A stretch of 64,000 bases of DNA from Streptomyces lydicus (GCF_004125265.1 NZ_RDTE01000003.1:6138001-6202000), one strand, 5' to 3'; numbered from the stretch's first letter, positions 1 to 9,088 are shown. Numbers and translations are program-made. The notes: generated from the sequence alone by a model not told the origin.

Positions 1-87
1 CCCCGGCCGGCCGCGCAGCGCCGCAGGGACCGGGACCTGGCACGGGACGAGGCCGACCAGGAGTACGAGGGCTTCCGGCCCTTCTGA
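1..87 (+). CDS. C-terminal end of an unidentified protein (partial)
   Basis: An open frame enters from the left edge and ends at TGA 85-87. The visible 28 residues are charged (Arg/Asp/Glu rich) and end in EGFRPF. That is too little to assign a family. In other Streptomyces obg or cell-wall genes lie to the left of proB, but nothing here identifies either. A strong hairpin about 80 bp downstream is placed to end this transcript. Confidence 0.45.
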   Translation, partial: PRPAAQRRRDRDLARDEADQEYEGFRPF

Positions 88-164
88 GGCCGCCGGGCGG
101 GCCGCCCCGGTACCACTGCCGGGCGGACCGCCCCGGCACCGCGGCCACGGCCACGGCCACAGCA

Positions 165-207
165 ACGGGGAAGGCCCCGGGAGGAGAACTCCCGGGGCCT
201 TCCCCGT
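165..207. terminator. Bidirectional intrinsic-type terminator
   Basis: A perfect 19-bp stem (165-183 with 189-207) closes a GAGAA loop, followed by only TTT on the + side. It lies between the partial + strand gene and the convergent glycerophosphotransferase gene, so it can serve both. Confidence 0.8.
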
Positions 208-257
208 TTCGGTGTGGTCCCGCGCCGCGGCCGAAGCCGTGAGCGGCCCGCTGCGGC

Positions 258-2345
258 CTAGACGGCGGCCGTGGTGTCCGAGGCGCCGCTGGCCTCGTTC
301 TCGGCCGTCTCGGAGGCGTCCACGTCCTCCTGCGAGCGCTGGCCGGGGATACCGGACAGCCGGTTCTCCATCCGGATGCGCCGCTCGTCGGCCTTCGCGG
401 CCAGGTCCAGCGCGGCCTGGTTGAAGCGGACCGACGACGGCGGGTCCGACGGGCCCAGCAGGTGCTCCTTGAGCTCGGCCCGCTCCGCGGCCAGGGTGTC
501 CTGCTCCGGGTTGCGGACCGCGTCGAGGAGGCCCGCCACCTCGTGCGCGCCGGGCGTGAGGATCGTCGCGGCCCGCACCGTCGGGAAGTTCGCCCGGAAG
601 TCGTCCTCGCTCATCCCCGAGGTGTTGGCGACCGCGTACGGCTTCTCGCTGCTCAGGTAGTCGGAGACCACGCTGGAGACATCGCTGATCAGCACGTCGG
701 CCTGGTTGAAGCAGCTGAAGATGCCGGGGCGGGCGGTGGTGATGATGCGGTGCTCCCACCGGGGGAAGGAGTTCCAGTACGCCGCCTCCCAGGCGGTGAC
801 GGCCGCTTCGACGGCGGCGGCGCGGCCCTCCTCGGGGGTGCCCTGCAGCCCCATCCGCTCCAGCTCGTCCGCGCTCTTGCGGAACGCGGAGGTGGTCAGC
901 GCATTGAGCTCGTCGGCGCGGCGGGCCAGCTCGGCGGCGGCCTCCGGGCCGGGCCGCTCCCCGCTGCGCCGGGTGTTCGCCTCCGTGATCATCGCCTGGA
1001 TGCGGGTGTTGGCGGCGCCCGCGCGCGGGTCCACGGAACCGGTCATCGGGTGCGGCTTGTACAGCAGCTGCACGTTCTCGTCGGCGAGCAGCTCGCGGAC
1101 GATGTTCTCGCCCGCCAGGATCACCGAGGTGTTGCCCGGGTTGCCGTCCCAGCCCTCCCAGGTCGGGGCGTACAGCACGGTGGTCATCCGGCCGGCCGGG
1201 GCGCCCGCGTACGGCTGGATCGGGGCCAGCTGGGGACGGCCGACCTCGATGACGTCCTTGTCCTCGACGCCGATGTCGGCGAGCTGGTAGCGGTCACGGG
1301 CCGCCGGGCCCGCCACCCACACCTCGTCGTACGCCTTGGCGTACGGGTTGCAGGAGGACAGCTTGTCGCTCTCGCCGTGGTTGGTGAAGGCGTGCTTGAT
1401 GGAGGGGATGCGCAGGATCTGCGAGGTCTTGCCGGAGTTCGCCGGGTGCAGCAGGACCTTGAGCGTGGAGTGCTCCAGCCGCATCAGGTTGGCGACCTTG
1501 GGAATGCAGACGATCGGCACGTCCGTGGCCTCGATCTTCTGCACCATGAAGCGCTCACGGAGCACGATGATCGGGTTGCCGTCCAGGGAGGCCAGGGTGC
1601 TCAGCCACATGTTGGCCTGGTAGGCGGAGGAGGAACCGCCGGAGAAGTACATGCCGACCGTCGGCCGGTACCCGGCCAGCCAGTCGTCCAGCCACGCCAG
1701 GGCCTGCTTCTCGCTGGCCACCCGCTTCTTGGGCAGCAGCCAGGTGCTCAGGTAGAGGGTGCCGCCGGCGGACAGGGTCAGGGAGACGGCGAGGCCGATG
1801 CCGCCCCAGTACGCGTCGGTGGTGATCGAGGTGAGCATCATGCCGACCGTGGTGGGCACGGAGAAACGCAGCAGCCGCCGGCCCGTCTGGCGGGAGAGGA
1901 TGCGCGGCGGGGCGTCGCACAGCCGCAGCGCGCTCGCGTCGATGTTACGGGTCACGAACGGCAGACTGCGGGTCCTGCGGACCAGCACCGCGACCGCCTG
2001 GCACACGAAGTGGGTGCCGTAGAAGAGGAGCAGCGTGATGGTGAGCGGCGCCTGCTCTTCGAGCGGGTTGATGCCGTCGATGTGCAGCAGGCCGACCAGT
2101 ATCAGCATGTCGCGCAGCAACTGGCGCACCGTGACGTCGAACCGGATCCGGCCGAGCACCGCGAGCAGGCCGGGCTGCTTGTGCTGGAGGACCAGGTCGA
2201 GGCCCAGGTTGACCACGGATGCGGCGATGAACAGCGGGATGACGGGCAGCAGCGCACCGACCAACTGGGCGGTGAACGCGACCATCATCGCGAAAAGTGC
2301 CGCGAGCTGGACGGCTCGGCGGGGGGCGATTCCGGCGGAAGGCAC
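258..2345 (-). CDS. CDP-glycerol glycerophosphotransferase (TagF-like) membrane protein
   Basis: About 695 aa. The N-terminal ~215 residues hold several hydrophobic segments. The C-terminal part is a Glyphos_transf/TagF-type domain: LYAPTWEGWDG near residue 390, a YKPHP motif, and SDVSSVVSDYL near the C-terminus. This family polymerises glycerol-phosphate units onto teichoic-acid-like cell-wall polymers from CDP-glycerol. The frame is open up to an ATG at 2504, but I chose GTG 2345 because AGGAG lies 9 nt before it and the extra 53 residues look non-coding. The tail is Glu/Asp/Ser-rich. It is a single gene, convergent with the left-edge gene and divergent from proB. The acceptor polymer is not known. 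Confidence 0.8.
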   Translation of the reverse strand: MPSAGIAPRRAVQLAALFAMMVAFTAQLVGALLPVIPLFIAASVVNLGLDLVLQHKQPGLLAVLGRIRFDVTVRQLLRDMLILVGLLHIDGINPLEEQAPLTITLLLFYGTHFVCQAVAVLVRRTRSLPFVTRNIDASALRLCDAPPRILSRQTGRRLLRFSVPTTVGMMLTSITTDAYWGGIGLAVSLTLSAGGTLYLSTWLLPKKRVASEKQALAWLDDWLAGYRPTVGMYFSGGSSSAYQANMWLSTLASLDGNPIIVLRERFMVQKIEATDVPIVCIPKVANLMRLEHSTLKVLLHPANSGKTSQILRIPSIKHAFTNHGESDKLSSCNPYAKAYDEVWVAGPAARDRYQLADIGVEDKDVIEVGRPQLAPIQPYAGAPAGRMTTVLYAPTWEGWDGNPGNTSVILAGENIVRELLADENVQLLYKPHPMTGSVDPRAGAANTRIQAMITEANTRRSGERPGPEAAAELARRADELNALTTSAFRKSADELERMGLQGTPEEGRAAAVEAAVTAWEAAYWNSFPRWEHRIITTARPGIFSCFNQADVLISDVSSVVSDYLSSEKPYAVANTSGMSEDDFRANFPTVRAATILTPGAHEVAGLLDAVRNPEQDTLAAERAELKEHLLGPSDPPSSVRFNQAALDLAAKADERRIRMENRLSGIPGQRSQEDVDASETAENEASGASDTTAAV

Positions 2346-2786
2346 GGGGGAGGGCTCCTGGCAGCACGAAAGGTCAAAGGGGAGGCCGAGGGGGGCGGCC
2401 GGGTCCCGCGCTGCGACACCGCCGGAGCGGCGAAACGGGACCGATGGACACCCGACCGTATGACCTTGTTGGCCTTGGTGACAATCTGCTGTGGCTCTCA
2501 TCACCGCGAAAGCGGACCAATCGAACGCAACCTCTTGGCCTCGGCTTCCCTCTTAAGGAAAACCGCGCGGGCGGGGAAAGGCACGGAGGCGAGGCCCGGC
2601 ATTTCGGCCCCTATTCTGCGCCCTTTCCCGGGCGCCGGGTCCGGCGGGTCCGCGCCCGCAGGGCGTCCGCCAGGCAATATCACGAAGCGCCCGGGGTCCG
2701 CTCTGCCGTAGATTGCGCCCGTAGGGCCGTGGTGCGGGTCGGGCGGTAATCCCCCGTACGGCGGTGAGATCGGCGAGCACAGGGGT
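2346..2786. other. Divergent intergenic region before proB
   Basis: This 441-bp stretch separates the leftward glycerophosphotransferase from proB. It holds the AGGAG site of the leftward gene and a GGGG-type ribosome site just before proB. It must contain both promoters, but I find no convincing -35/-10 pair and no operator. Long frames crossing it are shadows. Confidence 0.5.
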
Positions 2787-3911
2787 ATGCAGGTGGCAGG
2801 CGCAAGGCAGGACGTGAAGGACGCTCGCCGGATCGTGGTGAAGGTCGGCTCGTCCTCGCTGACCACGGCCGCCGGGGGACTGGACGCGGACCGCGTGGAC
2901 GCGCTGGTGGATGTGCTGGCCAAGCATCAGGACAAGGAGATCGTGCTGGTCTCCTCCGGAGCCATCGCGGCCGGGCTGGCCCCCCTGGGACTGGACCGCC
3001 GGCCCCGCGACCTGGCCCGGCAGCAGGCCGCCGCCAGCGTCGGCCAGGGCCTGCTGGTCGCCCGCTACACCGCGTCCTTCGCCCGCTACGGCCGCCGGGT
3101 GGGCCAGGTCCTGCTGACCTCCGACGACACCAGCCGCCGGGCCCACTACCGCAACGCCTACCGGACCCTCGACCAGCTGCTGGCCATGGGCGCCGTACCG
3201 ATCGTCAACGAGAACGACACCGTCGCCACCGACGAGATCCGGTTCGGCGACAACGACCGGCTGGCGGCCCTGGTCGCCCATCTCGTCCGCGCCGACCTGC
3301 TGGTGCTGCTCTCGGACGTGGACGGCCTCTACGACGGAGACCCGTCCGCCCCCGGCACCTCCCGGATAGCGGAGGTCGGCGGCCCCGCGGACCTGGAGGG
3401 CGTCTCCATCGGCAGCGCGGGCAAGGCCGGGGTCGGCACCGGCGGCATGGTCACCAAGGTCGAGGCGGCCCGGATCGCGGCCGCGGCCGGCATCCCGGTC
3501 GTCCTGACCTCCGCCGTCCACGCCGCGGACGCCCTGGCCGGCGGCGCGACCGGCACCCACTTCCTGCGCACCGGCCGCCGCTCCGCGGACCGGCTGCTGT
3601 GGCTCGCGCACGCCTCCACGCCGCGCGGCGCCCTCGTCCTGGACGACGGCGCCGTACGGGCCGTCGTCGAACGGCGCTCCTCGCTGCTGCCGGCCGGTAT
3701 CGCCTCCGTGGACGGCGAGTTCTCCGCAGGTGACCCGGTCGAGCTGCGGGACGCCGAGGGCCGCGCGGTCGCCCGCGGGCTGGTCAATTTCGATGCCAGG
3801 GAAATCCCCCGTTTGATGGGGCGTTCGACCCGCGATCTCGCCCGTGAGCTGGGCCCCGCCTACGAGCGGGAGGTCGTGCACCGCGACGATCTGGTGCTGC
3901 TGCACCCCTGA
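2787..3911 (+). CDS. proB: Glutamate 5-kinase
   Basis: 374 aa. It phosphorylates L-glutamate with ATP in the first step of cytoplasmic proline synthesis. The N-terminal amino-acid-kinase fold is clear: VVKVGSSSLT at residues 17-26, SSGAIAAG, and the NENDTVAT/FGDNDRLAALVA substrate region. The last ~95 residues form the PUA domain typical of full-length bacterial ProB. ATG 2787 follows an AGGGG site. proA lies 0.8 kb downstream with one small gene between, so the unit is proB-orf-proA, though proA also appears to have its own promoter. ProB is normally feedback-inhibited by proline; nothing here suggests otherwise. Confidence 0.96.
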   Translation: MQVAGARQDVKDARRIVVKVGSSSLTTAAGGLDADRVDALVDVLAKHQDKEIVLVSSGAIAAGLAPLGLDRRPRDLARQQAAASVGQGLLVARYTASFARYGRRVGQVLLTSDDTSRRAHYRNAYRTLDQLLAMGAVPIVNENDTVATDEIRFGDNDRLAALVAHLVRADLLVLLSDVDGLYDGDPSAPGTSRIAEVGGPADLEGVSIGSAGKAGVGTGGMVTKVEAARIAAAAGIPVVLTSAVHAADALAGGATGTHFLRTGRRSADRLLWLAHASTPRGALVLDDGAVRAVVERRSSLLPAGIASVDGEFSAGDPVELRDAEGRAVARGLVNFDAREIPRLMGRSTRDLARELGPAYEREVVHRDDLVLLHP

Positions 3912-4159
3912 GGCCGCGCCCCGGCGCCCTCCGGCCGAGGGTCGTCACGCTCCGTGAACCCCTCCCACCGCGCGGTGCGAAGAGCCGGTCTTTCCGTGGA
4001 GACCTTGGGGAAAACGCCCCCGCGACGGGCCGCGGGCTGGTCAACTTTGTTGCGGGGACGCCGTGGGGGAGCGGCGCCCGCAGCGCGCGAGCGCACCCGC
4101 CGACGTACGAGGCTCCGCACCCCCGAGGGCGGAGCGATTCGCATCACAGGAGGCCGCCG

Positions 4160-4654
4160 GTGAGACGAGGGCGCCCAGGGGCGCTGCCCCGAGGGACGGC
4201 GGAGCGCACGCTGACCAGCGTCGGATCCGGCGAGGACACCGGCCGGCCGGACGAGCGGAGCGCACAGCGGGACGGGGCGGCACAGCGCGGTCCGGACGCC
4301 GGGCAGCGCGAGACCTCCCGGCTGTGGCACATCACCCTCAGCGTCTCGGGCGCCGAGGCCCCGCTGAAGGAGGTCCGGCGGGCACTGGAACAGCTCGCCC
4401 ACGACCATCCCTTCCTGCTGACCAGCCGCTACGCCAACGACCACGCCGAGATCCGCTACTGGGAGGAGGCGCGGGACCTGCACGACGCCGCTGCGGTCGC
4501 GCTGCGGCTGTGGGGCGAGCACCGCTCGACCGCCAAGCTGCCGCCGTGGGAGATCGTCGGCCTGGAGGTCATCGACCGCGAGACCTATCACCAGCGGGTA
4601 GCGGAGGGTTACGGTCCGCCTCCGGCGTCCCCGGTCGGCGTCCACCCCTTCTGA
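4160..4654 (+). CDS. Conserved hypothetical protein between proB and proA
   Basis: 164 aa from GTG 4160, which has a near-perfect AGGAGG (4148-4153) 6 nt upstream. The first ~50 residues are low-complexity Arg/Gly/Asp. The folded part begins at about SRLWHITLSVSG and continues with an alpha/beta-looking segment (VRRALEQLAHDHPFLLTSRY, then IRYWEEARDLHDAAAVALRLW) and ends in PVGVHPF. No signal peptide or membrane span is seen. I do not recognise a named family. Its place inside the proline unit suggests co-expression, not necessarily a proline function. The well-formed ribosome site and coding bias make it a real gene. Confidence 0.8.
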   Translation: MRRGRPGALPRGTAERTLTSVGSGEDTGRPDERSAQRDGAAQRGPDAGQRETSRLWHITLSVSGAEAPLKEVRRALEQLAHDHPFLLTSRYANDHAEIRYWEEARDLHDAAAVALRLWGEHRSTAKLPPWEIVGLEVIDRETYHQRVAEGYGPPPASPVGVHPF

Positions 4655-4714
4655 CCCTCGGTCGTCCGCGTCCCGCGCTGTGAGATACGGCGTGGCCGCG
4701 GCCCGCCGCCCCGT

Positions 4715-4720
4715 TAGGCT
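4715..4720 (+). promoter_or_regulatory. -10 box of a leaderless promoter for proA
   Basis: TAGGCT ends 6 nt before the proA ATG, and there is no Shine-Dalgarno sequence. This is the usual geometry for a Streptomyces leaderless transcript starting at the A of ATG. No good -35 is visible. Confidence 0.6.
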
Positions 4721-4726
4721 GCGGCC

Positions 4727-5995
4727 ATGACCAGCAGCGCATCGCACTCCTCGCCCGTCTTCGAGACCGCCCGCCGCGCGCGGGAGGCCGCCGCCGTCCT
4801 GGCGCCGCAGCCGCGTACGGCCCGTGACGCAGCGCTGCTCGCCATCGCCGACGCCCTGGTGGAGCGGACCGACGCGATCGTCGCGGCCAATGCCGAGGAC
4901 ATCGCCAAGGCGCGGGCGGCCGGCACCGCCGAGTCGGTCGTGGACCGGCTCACCCTCACCCCCGAGCGGATCGCGGCCATCGCCGCGGACGTCCGCCAGG
5001 TCGTGGCGCTGCCCGACCCGGTGGGCGAGGTGGTGCGCGGCTCGACCCTGCCCAATGGCCTCGACCTGCGGCAGGTCCGGGTCCCGCTCGGCGTGATCGG
5101 CATCATCTACGAGGCCCGGCCCAATGTGACAGTGGACGCCGCCGCCTTGTGCCTGAAGTCCGGCAACGCGGTGCTGCTGCGCGGCTCGTCCTCCGCGTAC
5201 GCCTCCAACAGCGCCCTGGTGGACGTGCTGCGCGACGCCGTCCGCAGCACCGGGCTGCCCGCCGACGCGGTGCAGCTGGTGCCCGGCGAGAGCCGCGACT
5301 CGGTGCGCGAGCTGATGCGCGCCCGCGGCCTGGTCGATGTGCTGATCCCGCGCGGCGGCGCCTCCCTGATCCGTACGGTCGTCGAGGAGTCCACGGTCCC
5401 GGTGATCGAGACCGGTACCGGCAACTGTCACGTCTACGTCGACGAGGCCGCCGACCTCGACATGGCCGTCGACATCCTGGTCAATTCCAAGGCCCAGCGG
5501 CCCAGCGTCTGCAACGCCGCCGAGACGGTGCTGGTGCACGCCGGGATCGCCGAGAAGTTCCTGCCGCGCGCCCTGGAGGCGCTGACCCAGGCCGGGGTGA
5601 TCGTGCACGGCGACGCCGCCTGGCAGCAGGCCGGCCCCGGGCTGGTCGCCCCCGCCACCGACGAGGACTGGGCGACGGAGTACCTCTCGTACGACATCGC
5701 GGCCGCGGTGGTGCCCGACCTGGACGCCGCGGTGGCCCACATCCGGCGCTGGACCTCCGGTCACACCGAGGCGATCGTCACCACGTCGCAGGCCGCCGCC
5801 CGGCGCTTCACCCAGTTGGTGGATTCCACCACCGTCGCGGTCAACGCCTCGACCCGTTTCACCGACGGCGGCCAGTTCGGCTTCGGCGCGGAGATCGGCA
5901 TCTCGACGCAGAAGCTGCACGCCCGCGGCCCGATGGGACTGCCCGAGCTGACCTCCACCAAGTACATCCTCACCGGAGACGGCCACACCCGCTGA
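4727..5995 (+). CDS. proA: Gamma-glutamyl phosphate reductase
   Basis: 422 aa. It reduces gamma-glutamyl phosphate with NADPH to glutamate semialdehyde, the second step of proline synthesis. It has the aldehyde-dehydrogenase-like fold: IYEARPNVTVDAAALCLKSGN in the cofactor domain, the catalytic Cys in QRPSVCNAAET, and the C-terminal FGFGAEIGISTQKLHARGP signature. Length is normal. The start is ATG 4727, preceded directly by a -10-like TAGGCT and no ribosome site, so it is probably translated from a leaderless mRNA. It cooperates with proB upstream. Confidence 0.97.
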   Translation: MTSSASHSSPVFETARRAREAAAVLAPQPRTARDAALLAIADALVERTDAIVAANAEDIAKARAAGTAESVVDRLTLTPERIAAIAADVRQVVALPDPVGEVVRGSTLPNGLDLRQVRVPLGVIGIIYEARPNVTVDAAALCLKSGNAVLLRGSSSAYASNSALVDVLRDAVRSTGLPADAVQLVPGESRDSVRELMRARGLVDVLIPRGGASLIRTVVEESTVPVIETGTGNCHVYVDEAADLDMAVDILVNSKAQRPSVCNAAETVLVHAGIAEKFLPRALEALTQAGVIVHGDAAWQQAGPGLVAPATDEDWATEYLSYDIAAAVVPDLDAAVAHIRRWTSGHTEAIVTTSQAAARRFTQLVDSTTVAVNASTRFTDGGQFGFGAEIGISTQKLHARGPMGLPELTSTKYILTGDGHTR

Positions 5996-6044
5996 AGCGT
6001 CCCCGGATTCCCCGTTCTCCCTGCCCAAAATGAGCGCCCGGGGC

Positions 6045-6050
6045 TAACCT
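6045..6050 (+). promoter_or_regulatory. -10 box of a leaderless promoter
   Basis: TAACCT lies 6 nt before GTG 6057, again with no Shine-Dalgarno sequence. CTGCCC at 6021-6026 is a poor -35 at 18-bp spacing. Confidence 0.5.
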
Positions 6051-6056
6051 GGACGG

Positions 6057-6710
6057 GTGCCGGACGACGTGGGGGGCAAGCCGTTCCCGGACGGTGAAGA
6101 GCCCGACGAGCACCACCACGGGAGCCACGGAAAAGCGGACGAAGAATTCGCCTCCGTGGTCTTCGACGAGGAATTCGTCCGGTCGGCGCAGATTCATGAA
6201 CCCTCGGCGGTCGAGCGGATGCTGGCCGCCGCCGAGGCGCGCGCGGAGGCCGAGGCGGCCCGCTCCGGCCCCGGCTTCGGCCCCGAGGGTGACGACGTGG
6301 ACGAGACCGGCCTGCGCAGCCGGCGCCGCGTCCGCGGGAGCGACGACTTCGACGGGTACACCGACTACGCCGAGTACGAGGACGACGGCGAGTTCGGCGA
6401 CTACCCGCCCTACGGCCCGTACGGCCCCTACGGCGGGGCGCTGCGCCCCTACCGCAGCAGTACCCGCTGGCACCGGCCGGTCGCCTGGGTGCTGGCCGTG
6501 GTGATGGGCATCGGGCTGGTCGCGCTGGCCTTCAGCGCCGTCTACCGCGGCTCCTCGGGACGGACCCAGAGCCCCGCACCGGCGCCCACCTCCAGCGGTG
6601 TGGACGCCCCGGCCACGGGCGTCGTGGACAGCGTCCGCACGGCGCGCCCCGGCCTCCCGTCGGCCGAGCCGCTGCGTCCGTCGTTCCCGGCGGTCCCCAG
6701 GCCGCACTGA
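6057..6710 (+). CDS. Single-pass membrane protein with SVVFDE motif, copy 1
   Basis: 217 aa from GTG 6057. Residues ~30-55 carry a conserved cytoplasmic block (SVVFDEEFVRSA then IHEPSAVER) that is almost repeated in the next gene. An acidic Tyr/Gly/Pro-rich linker follows, then one transmembrane helix (VAWVLAVVMGIGLVALAFSAVY, about residues 141-162) and a short Ser/Pro/Ala external tail. Topology is predicted N-in. No enzyme motif is seen. The repeat of the block in adjacent genes suggests paralogues that dock a shared cytoplasmic partner. I do not recognise a characterised function. Confidence 0.78.
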   Translation: MPDDVGGKPFPDGEEPDEHHHGSHGKADEEFASVVFDEEFVRSAQIHEPSAVERMLAAAEARAEAEAARSGPGFGPEGDDVDETGLRSRRRVRGSDDFDGYTDYAEYEDDGEFGDYPPYGPYGPYGGALRPYRSSTRWHRPVAWVLAVVMGIGLVALAFSAVYRGSSGRTQSPAPAPTSSGVDAPATGVVDSVRTARPGLPSAEPLRPSFPAVPRPH

Positions 6711-6805
6711 CGCCGTGACGCGGTGCCCGCAAAACGGGTTTTCGAAACGGAATCCCGCCGCGAAGTTGGCCGCCGCCCCGGCGTTTACCTTCGCCCCGGC
6801 GGACC

Positions 6806-6811
6806 TACTCT
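6806..6811 (+). promoter_or_regulatory. -10 box of a leaderless promoter
   Basis: TACTCT lies 6 nt before ATG 6818, giving the same geometry as the promoter before the paralogue at 6057. There is no ribosome site between. Confidence 0.5.
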
Positions 6812-6817
6812 TGTTGT

Positions 6818-7942
6818 ATGACCGGGCCTGGGGACCCTCCCGAAGGGACGCCCAACGGCGCCCCGGGAGGCGGTGAGGACGAATACCGATCCGTCGTCTT
6901 CGACGAATCGTTTGTCCGCGCTGCGCGACTGCAGGAATTCTCCGCGGACGAGCGGCTGGGCGAACACCATGCGCCGGCCGTCAAAACCCGGCACGCCTGG
7001 ATGCGGCTGGGCGGCTCGCGGCAGGCCGTCCTGCTGGTGCTGCTGATCGTCCTCGCCTTCGGCACCGCCGTCTACATGGGCGTGCGCCATCCCTACAAAA
7101 CCCCGGAGACGGTCCGGGCGCAGCCGCTGCGGTCCGCGGTGGTGCCGCTCGCACCGGCCGGGGACGTCCCCGGAGCGACGCCGGGGGACCTCTTCGCCCA
7201 CAGCCCCGCGGCCAATTACCGGATCGGCGCCGCGGGCGTCAATCTGCCCCCCGTCACCCGCACCGAGCACTTCTCCGACGGCCAGATCGTCGCCGCCCTG
7301 ACCGTCGCGAAGGACTACCTCGTCCGGTCCTCGCTGGACCCGGACACCCTCACCGGCGGGTCCGTACGGCCGGTGCGGCTGCTGCTCGACACCGGCCAAC
7401 TCGACCAGTTCGACCGCAGCCTGGCGCGCCCCGACGACAACGGCCACGACGCGGCGACCGGGTGGCTGATCCGCTTCGACCCCCGGCAGACCCGGCTCGC
7501 CGACCGGAACGTCCGGGTCAACGGCACGCTGGCGGCGTCGGAGTTGAGTCCGGACGCGCTCGACGTCACCGCCGACTACACCTTCGTCTACGCCGTCCGG
7601 CCCGCTCCCGGCGCGCCGGCCGACGCCCCCGGCCAGGGCGTCGGCAAGCCCACCCCGGGCGCCGCCTCGCTGGTCACCGTCCGGCGTGAGGTGCACTTCC
7701 GGCTGAGCCGGGAGAACCTCAACGACCACCGCCTGGAGGTCGTGCAGAGCAGCCTGCAGGCCGGGCCGCTGGCCTGCTCCTCACGGCCCGCCGACGCGCT
7801 GCGCCCGCTGTTCGCGGGACAGCACGCCGGCCAGGACCGGCCCCGGGGCACCGACCCCTACGCCAGGGACCGCGCCAACCCCTCGCTCTGCGGTGAGCTG
7901 GCGCCCTCCGCCCAGCCGAAGCCGAGCCGTCCGCTGCGTTAG
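6818..7942 (+). CDS. Single-pass membrane protein with SVVFDE motif and large external domain, copy 2
   Basis: 374 aa from ATG 6818. The N-terminal block SVVFDESFVRAA then LQEFSADER (about residues 25-50) matches the upstream gene. A transmembrane helix follows (AVLLVLLIVLAFGTAVYMGV, about 69-88). The remaining ~285 residues are predicted outside the membrane, with a region around residues 160-310 that looks like a compact alpha/beta domain (FSDGQIVAALTVAKDYLVRSS onward). Two late Cys (CSSRP and NPSLCGEL) could form a disulfide. The function is unknown. It is convergent with the M48 protease gene. Confidence 0.8.
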   Translation: MTGPGDPPEGTPNGAPGGGEDEYRSVVFDESFVRAARLQEFSADERLGEHHAPAVKTRHAWMRLGGSRQAVLLVLLIVLAFGTAVYMGVRHPYKTPETVRAQPLRSAVVPLAPAGDVPGATPGDLFAHSPAANYRIGAAGVNLPPVTRTEHFSDGQIVAALTVAKDYLVRSSLDPDTLTGGSVRPVRLLLDTGQLDQFDRSLARPDDNGHDAATGWLIRFDPRQTRLADRNVRVNGTLAASELSPDALDVTADYTFVYAVRPAPGAPADAPGQGVGKPTPGAASLVTVRREVHFRLSRENLNDHRLEVVQSSLQAGPLACSSRPADALRPLFAGQHAGQDRPRGTDPYARDRANPSLCGELAPSAQPKPSRPLR

Positions 7943-7960
7943 GAGGCCTCCGGACCTGCG

Positions 7961-9064
7961 TCAGGAGCCCTCCGGGCGGTCGCTCCCGTCGGAGCCGTTG
8001 CTGCCGTTGCCGCCGCCCTGGCCGTCGGAGCGTGCGCCGCCCCGGAAGACCGTGTCGCGCAGCTTGCCGCCCAGATCGCCCGCACCGCCCGCGATGTCGC
8101 GCACCAGGCCCATCAGCGGGTCCTTGCTGTTGCGCACCGAGTCGGCGTAGTGGGCCGCGGAGTCCCGGAACGAGTCGGAGACCGAGGTGTCCTTGTCCTC
8201 GTCCCGGCGCGGGTAGTGGCCGTCCATGATCCGCTGGTAGTCGCGGCTGGCCGCCCACTTCTTCAGCTCGGCCGCCCGTACGGTCGTGAACGGGTGGCTG
8301 CGCGGCAGCAGGTTGAGGATCTTCAGCACGGAGTCGCGCAGATCGCCGCCGGCCTCGTACTCGTCCGCCTGCTTCAGGAAGGCGTCGACGTTCATCTCGT
8401 GCAGATGATTGCCGCCGGCCAGCTTCATCAGTCCGCGCATCGAGGCCTGCAGGTCCTGGCCGACCAGCAGCCCGGCGCGGTCGGCGGAGAGTTCCGACTT
8501 GCGGAACCACTCGCGCAGTGCGGTCACAATCGCCATGATCGCGACATTGCCCAGCGGGATCCAGGCGACCTTCATGGCCAGGTTCGTGAGGAACAGCAGA
8601 ATCGTGCGGTAGACGGCGTGCCCGGACAGCGCATGCCCGACCTCGTGGCCGATGACCGCCCGCATCTCCTCCTCGTCCAGCAGCTCGACCAGACCGGTCG
8701 TCACCACGATGATCGGCTCGTCCAGACCGATGCACATGGCATTGGGCTGCGGGTCCTGATTGACGTACATCGGCGGGACCTTCTCCAGGTCCAGGATGTA
8801 GCAGGCGTCGCGCAGCATGTCGTTGAGGTGCGCGAACTGCTGCTCGCCCACCCGCACCGAGTCCGACAGGAACAGCAGCCGCAGGCTGCGCTCCGGCAAC
8901 AGGCCGCTGAGCGTCTTGAAGACGGTGTCGAACCCGCTCAGCTTGCGCAGCGCCACCAGCGCCGAACGGTCCGCCGGGTGCTCGTACGACCGCGACGAGA
9001 TTCCGGGGAATCGCCGCCGGTCCCGGCTCGGAACGTTCGCGCTGCCGCCTGGGCTCTCCGTCAT
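7961..9064 (-). CDS. M48 family zinc metallopeptidase
   Basis: 367 aa. The zinc site is plain: HEVGH at residues 140-144 and the third ligand in SELSADRAG (E191). Hydrophobic stretches (about 152-185) flank the site as in HtpX-like membrane-associated M48 enzymes, so the active site is probably at the membrane. The C-terminal ~30 residues are a Gly/Ser/Asn/Asp low-complexity tail. A GGGGGAGG site lies before ATG 9064. It may act in membrane-protein quality control, but that is an inference from the family. It converges on the two SVVFDE membrane-protein genes. A palindrome lies in its promoter region. Confidence 0.88.
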   Translation of the reverse strand: MTESPGGSANVPSRDRRRFPGISSRSYEHPADRSALVALRKLSGFDTVFKTLSGLLPERSLRLLFLSDSVRVGEQQFAHLNDMLRDACYILDLEKVPPMYVNQDPQPNAMCIGLDEPIIVVTTGLVELLDEEEMRAVIGHEVGHALSGHAVYRTILLFLTNLAMKVAWIPLGNVAIMAIVTALREWFRKSELSADRAGLLVGQDLQASMRGLMKLAGGNHLHEMNVDAFLKQADEYEAGGDLRDSVLKILNLLPRSHPFTTVRAAELKKWAASRDYQRIMDGHYPRRDEDKDTSVSDSFRDSAAHYADSVRNSKDPLMGLVRDIAGGAGDLGGKLRDTVFRGGARSDGQGGGNGSNGSDGSDRPEGS

Positions 9065-9088
9065 TGGGGCCTCCCCCTGTTCGACTGC

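Noticed and set aside
462..2711. 749-codon + strand frame opposite the glycerophosphotransferase gene
   Set aside because: Gly/Arg/Val-rich shadow typical of high-GC antisense frames, with no recognisable domain.
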